The translations under genes and the position numbers were made by a program. Below, one piece after another: positions 6,075 through 9,056 of a DNA stretch of 9,056 nucleotides; positions within the stretch are counted from its first letter, which is position 1, and each line of letters begins with the position of its first letter. A model generated the notes under the pieces. That model was not told where the DNA came from. It made no database searches and worked only from the letters and a program-made list of their open reading frames with translations. Source of the stretch: Bacillota bacterium (GTDB taxonomy: Bacteria > Bacillota > UBA4882 > UBA10575); assembly GCA_012521315.1 (NCBI GenBank), contig JAAYMP010000207.1, positions 1 to 9,056 of the forward strand, given 5' to 3'.

Positions 6075-6678
6075 CGGTTTCACCTTTTCCTTGATCTCCA
6101 CCTTGATCCTGATCCCCGTCCTTCGTCATCCGCTCGACCGCGTTGACCACCGAATCAACAGCCCGCACCGTCGCCTGGGACACCTTTTCCATCGCCTGGT
6201 TCACCGCCGGTTTGTCCAAATCCGGGCCGCTGAACCGGTACCGGCAACCAAAGAAGAGGCCGAGAATGAGCAGGGGAATAACAATCCAGAAGGCGAAGAG
6301 GAGCAAGACGGCTAAGACGGTCACCGGCAAGGTGATGATACGGCTGTCATCCCGCAGTACCTCAAAACTGTTGATGTTTCCCTTATAAATCATCCCTCTA
6401 AACCAGCGTAGAAAGGCGGTTACGATTTCCCGGAATGATTGACCCTTATGCGGAGATTTTTTATCAGTCCGTAATTTAGCGCTCGCCTCTTCGCTAGGGG
6501 TTTCCCTTTGCGAGCTGTAATACCCGGCCCCTTCCGGCCTGGGAATTTTGTTTTCTTTTTCGAGTTTGATCACTGCTTCCAGCAGATCCCCGTTGGTTTC
6601 TTCCAACGCTTTTTTGGCTTCCTCAAAGGTGATATTGGCGTAATCCCGCAGTTTTTGAACTTGTTCAAAATCAACCAT
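6052..6678 (-). CDS. UBA-like/DUF4342 membrane protein, first gene of the two-component operon
   Basis: A 208-residue protein with three visible parts. Residues about 4-45 form a UBA-like three-helix domain (VQKLRDYANITFEEAKKALE, ending in a conserved TNGDLLEAVIKLEKENKI pattern) akin to the N-terminus of elongation factor Ts. Residues about 95-153 match DUF4342 (NINSFEVLRDDSRIITLPVT, a long hydrophobic segment at about 115-143, then GCRYRFSGPDL). The C-terminal part is an amphipathic helix (about 156-186) and an Asp/Gly/Gln-rich tail. The function of DUF4342 is unknown; single-pass or re-entrant membrane anchoring with a cytoplasmic UBA-like domain is inferred. ATG at 6678 has GGAGG 9 bases upstream. 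Its 3' end overlaps the response regulator, which points to an accessory role in that signalling system. Confidence 0.82.
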   Translation of the reverse strand: MVDFEQVQKLRDYANITFEEAKKALEETNGDLLEAVIKLEKENKIPRPEGAGYYSSQRETPSEEASAKLRTDKKSPHKGQSFREIVTAFLRWFRGMIYKGNINSFEVLRDDSRIITLPVTVLAVLLLFAFWIVIPLLILGLFFGCRYRFSGPDLDKPAVNQAMEKVSQATVRAVDSVVNAVERMTKDGDQDQGGDQGKGETDGAHSDY

Positions 6679-6886
6679 TGACCCAAACCTCCTTCACTTG
6701 TTCTAAACCAATCATAGCACCCGACCCTTTGAGGACCCTTGGAACAAGATTAAAATTTCATTAGAAACGGCGGTTATCATCTAAAGAAAAAACGTCAAAG
6801 ATCGGCGGTGTTAACCCCGTCGGCGACCGGGTGGCCCGCGCGCGCTTATCGCCGGCCGGAAAAGGACTTCGTCTATCCCGCAGGAA
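6679..6886. other. Intergenic region before the two-component operon
   Basis: No gene is supported. The part next to the operon (6679-6790) is moderately AT-rich and carries the candidate promoter. The part at 6800-6880 is very GC-rich and contains the near-palindrome GGTGTTAACCCC (6807-6818), which could be an operator. Open frames here are extensions of shadows from the lyase gene. Confidence 0.35.
6711..6719 (-). promoter_or_regulatory. Candidate extended -10 promoter of the DUF4342-regulator-kinase operon
   Basis: TGCTATGAT on the minus strand (6719-6711) fits the extended -10 pattern TGnTATAAT with one mismatch, about 33 bases before the start codon and with the ribosome binding site between. 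No good -35 is seen at the usual distance, which is tolerated for extended -10 promoters. Confidence 0.4.
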
Positions 6887-6919
6887 AAAAGCGCCCTCTG
6901 CGGAGCAGAGCGCGCTTTT
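6887..6919 (-). terminator. Strong intrinsic terminator after the beta-eliminating lyase gene
   Basis: AAAAGCGC (6887-6894) pairs with GCGCTTTT (6912-6919), and after one C-C mismatch CTCTGC (6896-6901) pairs with GCAGAG (6905-6910) around a three-base loop. On the minus strand the descending arm runs into GCGCTTTTTT. It lies about 7 bases past the lyase stop codon. Confidence 0.85.
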
Positions 6920-6925
6920 CCTTTT

Positions 6926-8374
6926 CTAGAGCCCATTATTGAAATCCTGCTTGAATTGGGCGACCAGTCTTTCCTGCCAGTCGGAGACGGGGCGCAACCG
7001 CCCGAAGAAGAAACGCAGCACCTTAGGCTCTTCGACAAAGGCCAGCCCTTCGATTAATTTCCGGTTCTCGTAAAGCCAAAGGATCCGGTCGATGGTGTAT
7101 TTAACCTGCGAAAGAGTGAAGACCCGGCGCGGCAGGGCCAGGCGAACCAGTTCCATGTCGGCGTACTTCTCCCGCCCGTCCGGTTCCCGTGCCTCCGAGA
7201 GGGTCCCCCGCTCCATTCCGCGGACACCGCTGGCAATGTACAGCGCCGCCGCAAGGGCCCCCGCTGGGTACTGGCTCTGGGGGATGTGGGCCACAAACCG
7301 GCCCGCATCCAGATGGCAGCCCAAGCCGCCGGCGGGCGTCACCACGGGTATCCCATGTTTTTCCAGTTCCTTGACCATATAGGCGATAAACTGGGGGGCG
7401 TGACCGATCATGTCCTCATCCATCGTCTCTTCCAGCCCCACCGCGATGGCTTCGATCTCCCGCACCGACATCCCGCCGTAAGTTAAGAAACCTTCATAAA
7501 GCGTAACCAACTCCCGCATGGCTTGATAGGCCTCTTCACTGTTGGTACAGATCCCGCCGCCGCGGGCGCAGCCGAGCTTGCGGGCGGAGAAATAGATAAC
7601 ATCGCTACAATCGGCGATGATCCGGGTGATCTCCGGAATCGACAGCTCCCGGTATTCCGCTTCCCGTTGCTTGATAAAATAAAGGTTGTCCGCCAGCAAA
7701 CTGGCATCCAGCACCAGCATGATGCCGAATTCATCGCAGAGCCGCCGGACTACCCGCAGGTTGGCCAGGGAGAAGGGTTGCCCCCCAATCAGGTTGGTCC
7801 CCGCCTCCATCCGGACAAAGGGAATCCGGTCCGCCCCGTACTGCACAAACAAACTCCGCAATTTGTCAAGGTCAATATCACCTTTAAACGGATGCCTGCT
7901 GGTCACCTTCAACCCTTCGTCCGTCAGGACCTCCTCCACTGTCCCCCCCTGCAACGCGATATGGGCCTTTGTGGTGGTAAAATGATAATTCATCGGGACG
8001 ACCGAACCCGGTTTGACATAGGCTTTCGCCAGAATATGTTCACAGGCGCGCCCTTGATGGGCCGGTAAAAAATATTTTTTCCCAAAAATATCCCGGATCT
8101 TCTGCTCCAGTTTAAAGAAGGTCTCCGACCCCGCGTAACTGTCATCGGTCTCCATCATCGCAGCCAGTTGCCGGTCACTCATGGCGTTGACCCCGCTATC
8201 GGTCAACAGATCCAAGAAAACATCCCGGTTTTTCAGCAAAAAAGTATTATTCCCCGCCGCCGTAATTGCGGCCAAACGCTCGTCCACCGGTTTGAGGGTT
8301 AATTTTTGCACAATCCGCGTTTTGTGCATCTCCACTGGAATTTGCTCACCGTGATAAAACCTTACTACCGACAT
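6926..8374 (-). CDS. PLP-dependent beta-eliminating lyase, tyrosine phenol-lyase-like (tryptophanase family)
   Basis: A 482-residue cytoplasmic enzyme, full length for the family. It keeps the signature blocks: NTFLLKNRDVFLDLLTDSGV (43-62), DDSYAGSE with the catalytic Tyr80, AHQGR, KGDIDL, GGQP, the PLP-nitrogen Asp223, the PLP-binding Lys266 (SARK), YGGMSVREIEAIAVGL and EPKVLRFF. Three positions that separate tyrosine phenol-lyase from tryptophanase are of the phenol-lyase type by my alignment from memory: Thr133 (FTTT, not FDTT), Arg389 (MERG) and Phe455 (LRFF, not LRHF). The expected product is phenol or a related leaving group plus pyruvate and ammonia. Odd: the position of the PLP-contacting Arg (DATR in both families) is Leu226 (DASL), and the Lys before the PLP lysine is Arg, so this may be a divergent subgroup with another substrate. 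The ATG has AGGAGG 6-7 bases upstream. It is transcribed alone between two terminators. Confidence 0.85.
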   Translation of the reverse strand: MSVVRFYHGEQIPVEMHKTRIVQKLTLKPVDERLAAITAAGNNTFLLKNRDVFLDLLTDSGVNAMSDRQLAAMMETDDSYAGSETFFKLEQKIRDIFGKKYFLPAHQGRACEHILAKAYVKPGSVVPMNYHFTTTKAHIALQGGTVEEVLTDEGLKVTSRHPFKGDIDLDKLRSLFVQYGADRIPFVRMEAGTNLIGGQPFSLANLRVVRRLCDEFGIMLVLDASLLADNLYFIKQREAEYRELSIPEITRIIADCSDVIYFSARKLGCARGGGICTNSEEAYQAMRELVTLYEGFLTYGGMSVREIEAIAVGLEETMDEDMIGHAPQFIAYMVKELEKHGIPVVTPAGGLGCHLDAGRFVAHIPQSQYPAGALAAALYIASGVRGMERGTLSEAREPDGREKYADMELVRLALPRRVFTLSQVKYTIDRILWLYENRKLIEGLAFVEEPKVLRFFFGRLRPVSDWQERLVAQFKQDFNNGL

Positions 8375-8399
8375 TTTAATCCTCCTGCTTTTAATATTC

Positions 8400-8433
8400 T
8401 TGCAGGAATTCCTCCCGTCCTACCTTCCTGCAA
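8400..8433 (-). promoter_or_regulatory. Leader hairpin in the 5' untranslated region of the lyase gene
   Basis: TTGCAGGAA (8433-8425 on the minus strand) and TTCCTGCAA (8408-8400) are a perfect 9-base inverted repeat with a 16-base loop that contains an extra GGGAGGAA, similar to a ribosome binding site. It sits between the predicted transcription start and the real ribosome binding site, so it could act as an RNA hairpin controlling translation or as a DNA operator. No Trp/Tyr-rich leader peptide with a ribosome binding site is seen. Confidence 0.4.
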
Positions 8434-8441
8434 TACCAAAT

Positions 8442-8471
8442 ATTATAACTTAACCTCCTTCGAAAAGTAAA
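8442..8471 (-). promoter_or_regulatory. Probable promoter of the beta-eliminating lyase gene
   Basis: A perfect TATAAT -10 box (8447-8442 on the minus strand) is preceded by TTTACT at 18 bases or TTACTT at 17 bases. Transcription should begin near 8435, giving a leader of about 60 bases. An AAGGAGG tract between the two boxes has no start codon after it and is probably incidental. Confidence 0.6.
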
Positions 8472-8544
8472 CACCCAATTAGATCGCCGACTTTGCTTTT
8501 TCCCCCACCCGAAATGTTGCGCCCTTTTTTGTGACCTCCCGCGC

Positions 8545-8567
8545 AAAAAAAGCCAACAACTTTTGGC
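8545..8567 (-). terminator. Intrinsic terminator after the ABC transporter gene
   Basis: GCCAA (8567-8563 on the minus strand) pairs with TTGGC (8556-8552) around a six-base loop and runs directly into seven Ts (8551-8545). It lies about 40 bases past the ABC transporter stop codon and before the lyase promoter, separating the two units. Confidence 0.65.
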
Positions 8568-8605
8568 ACCGGGAGCCGGGGGCAAAAGAAGACCCTTCCT
8601 ACCCG

Positions 8606-9056
8606 TCAGGCAAACTGCAACCGGTAGAGCTGGGCATAGATCCCATCCCGGGCGATCAGTTCTTCATGGGTCCCCTCTTCCACAATTCCGTCTTCGGCCA
8701 ACACCAGAATACGCTGGGCATTTTTGATTGTGGATAGACGGTGGGCAATCACAAAAGTGGTCCGGTCCTTGGCCAACGCTTCCAAGGACTCCTGGATCAC
8801 CTTTTCGCTCTCGTTATCCAACGCGGAGGTGGCTTCATCAAAGATGAGAATGGGGGGATTCTTCAGAAAAACCCGGGCAATACTGAGCCGCTGCTTCTGC
8901 CCGCCAGAGAGTTTAACTCCCCGCTGCCCGATGTCGGTCTCATACCCTTCGGGCAAGGCCATAATAAACTCATGGGCATTGGCTTTTTTCGCCGCCGCGA
9001 TCACCTCTTCGACCGTCGCTTCCGGTTTTCCGTACCGGATATTCTCCAGGATCGAC
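8606..9056 (-). CDS. ABC exporter ATP-binding subunit, C-terminal end (partial, runs off the window)
   Basis: The last 149 codons of an ABC transporter nucleotide-binding domain, open to the right edge. Visible are SILENIRYGKPEATVEEV at the start of the helical region, the signature LSGGQKQRLSIAR, Walker B with catalytic glutamate and D-loop (ILIFDEATSALD), the H-loop VIAHRLST, and the end DGIYAQLYRLQFA. The GIVEEGTHEELIARDGIYAQ pattern and the ALPEGYETDIGQRG Q/X-loop region are typical of MsbA/LmrA-type half-transporters with an N-terminal membrane domain, which would lie beyond the window. The exported substrate cannot be told from this part. A terminator follows, so it is the last gene of its unit. 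Confidence 0.93.
   Translation of the reverse strand, partial: SILENIRYGKPEATVEEVIAAAKKANAHEFIMALPEGYETDIGQRGVKLSGGQKQRLSIARVFLKNPPILIFDEATSALDNESEKVIQESLEALAKDRTTFVIAHRLSTIKNAQRILVLAEDGIVEEGTHEELIARDGIYAQLYRLQFA

Noticed and set aside
7523..8068. Long plus-strand open frame (181 codons) opposite the lyase gene
   Set aside because: It is antisense to a clearly coding, GC-rich gene with all family motifs, and its product is low-complexity shadow sequence.
8391..8585. Minus-strand frame in the lyase leader containing Trp and Tyr codons, as a possible tnaC-like leader peptide
   Set aside because: The Trp codon lies at or before the predicted transcription start, and there is no start codon with a ribosome binding site inside the transcript.

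Overview
All supported genes in this window lie on the minus strand, so the map reads from right to left. The gene set suggests a Gram-positive, probably anaerobic clostridium-like Bacillota. Shine-Dalgarno sites are strong and purine-rich (GGAGG/AGGAGG), TTG starts occur, and there are short intrinsic terminators. The families fit too: DUF4342, DUF456, an OmpR-type two-component system, a ferredoxin-fused aldo/keto reductase and a tyrosine phenol-lyase-like enzyme. No marker gene fixes the genus.

Right part (about 2000-9056) is a GC-rich backbone. From the right edge it holds: (i) the C-terminal end of an ABC exporter ATPase with a terminator; (ii) a PLP-dependent beta-eliminating lyase of the tryptophanase/tyrosine phenol-lyase family, with its own promoter, a 5' leader hairpin and a strong terminator; (iii) a three-gene operon of overlapping genes, namely a UBA-like/DUF4342 membrane protein, an OmpR-family response regulator and a HAMP sensor histidine kinase; (iv) a DUF456 membrane protein behind an AT-rich promoter region; (v) an aldo/keto reductase with two C-terminal 4Fe-4S motifs. 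Directly after the reductase stop, in the same frame, a 24-codon stretch reads like the C-terminus of another protein, and a bulged hairpin follows.

Left part (about 50-1990) is strikingly AT-rich. One sampled line, 541-600, is 30% G+C, while 4021-4080 is 67%. It carries what looks like a transferred cassette. A tightly packed minus-strand cluster encodes a 46-residue peptide from a TTG start, a short lipoprotein translationally coupled to it through a TTGA stop/start overlap, a four-helix membrane protein, and a CPBP-family intramembrane protease, then a terminator. Upstream is a possible further hydrophobic peptide, perhaps broken by a frameshift in a TA repeat. Small peptides, a lipoprotein and a CPBP protease recall bacteriocin/immunity or peptide-signalling loci. 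That reading is inference, and this cluster is the best candidate for something undescribed here.

I saw no tRNA, rRNA, CRISPR array, complete insertion sequence or origin.
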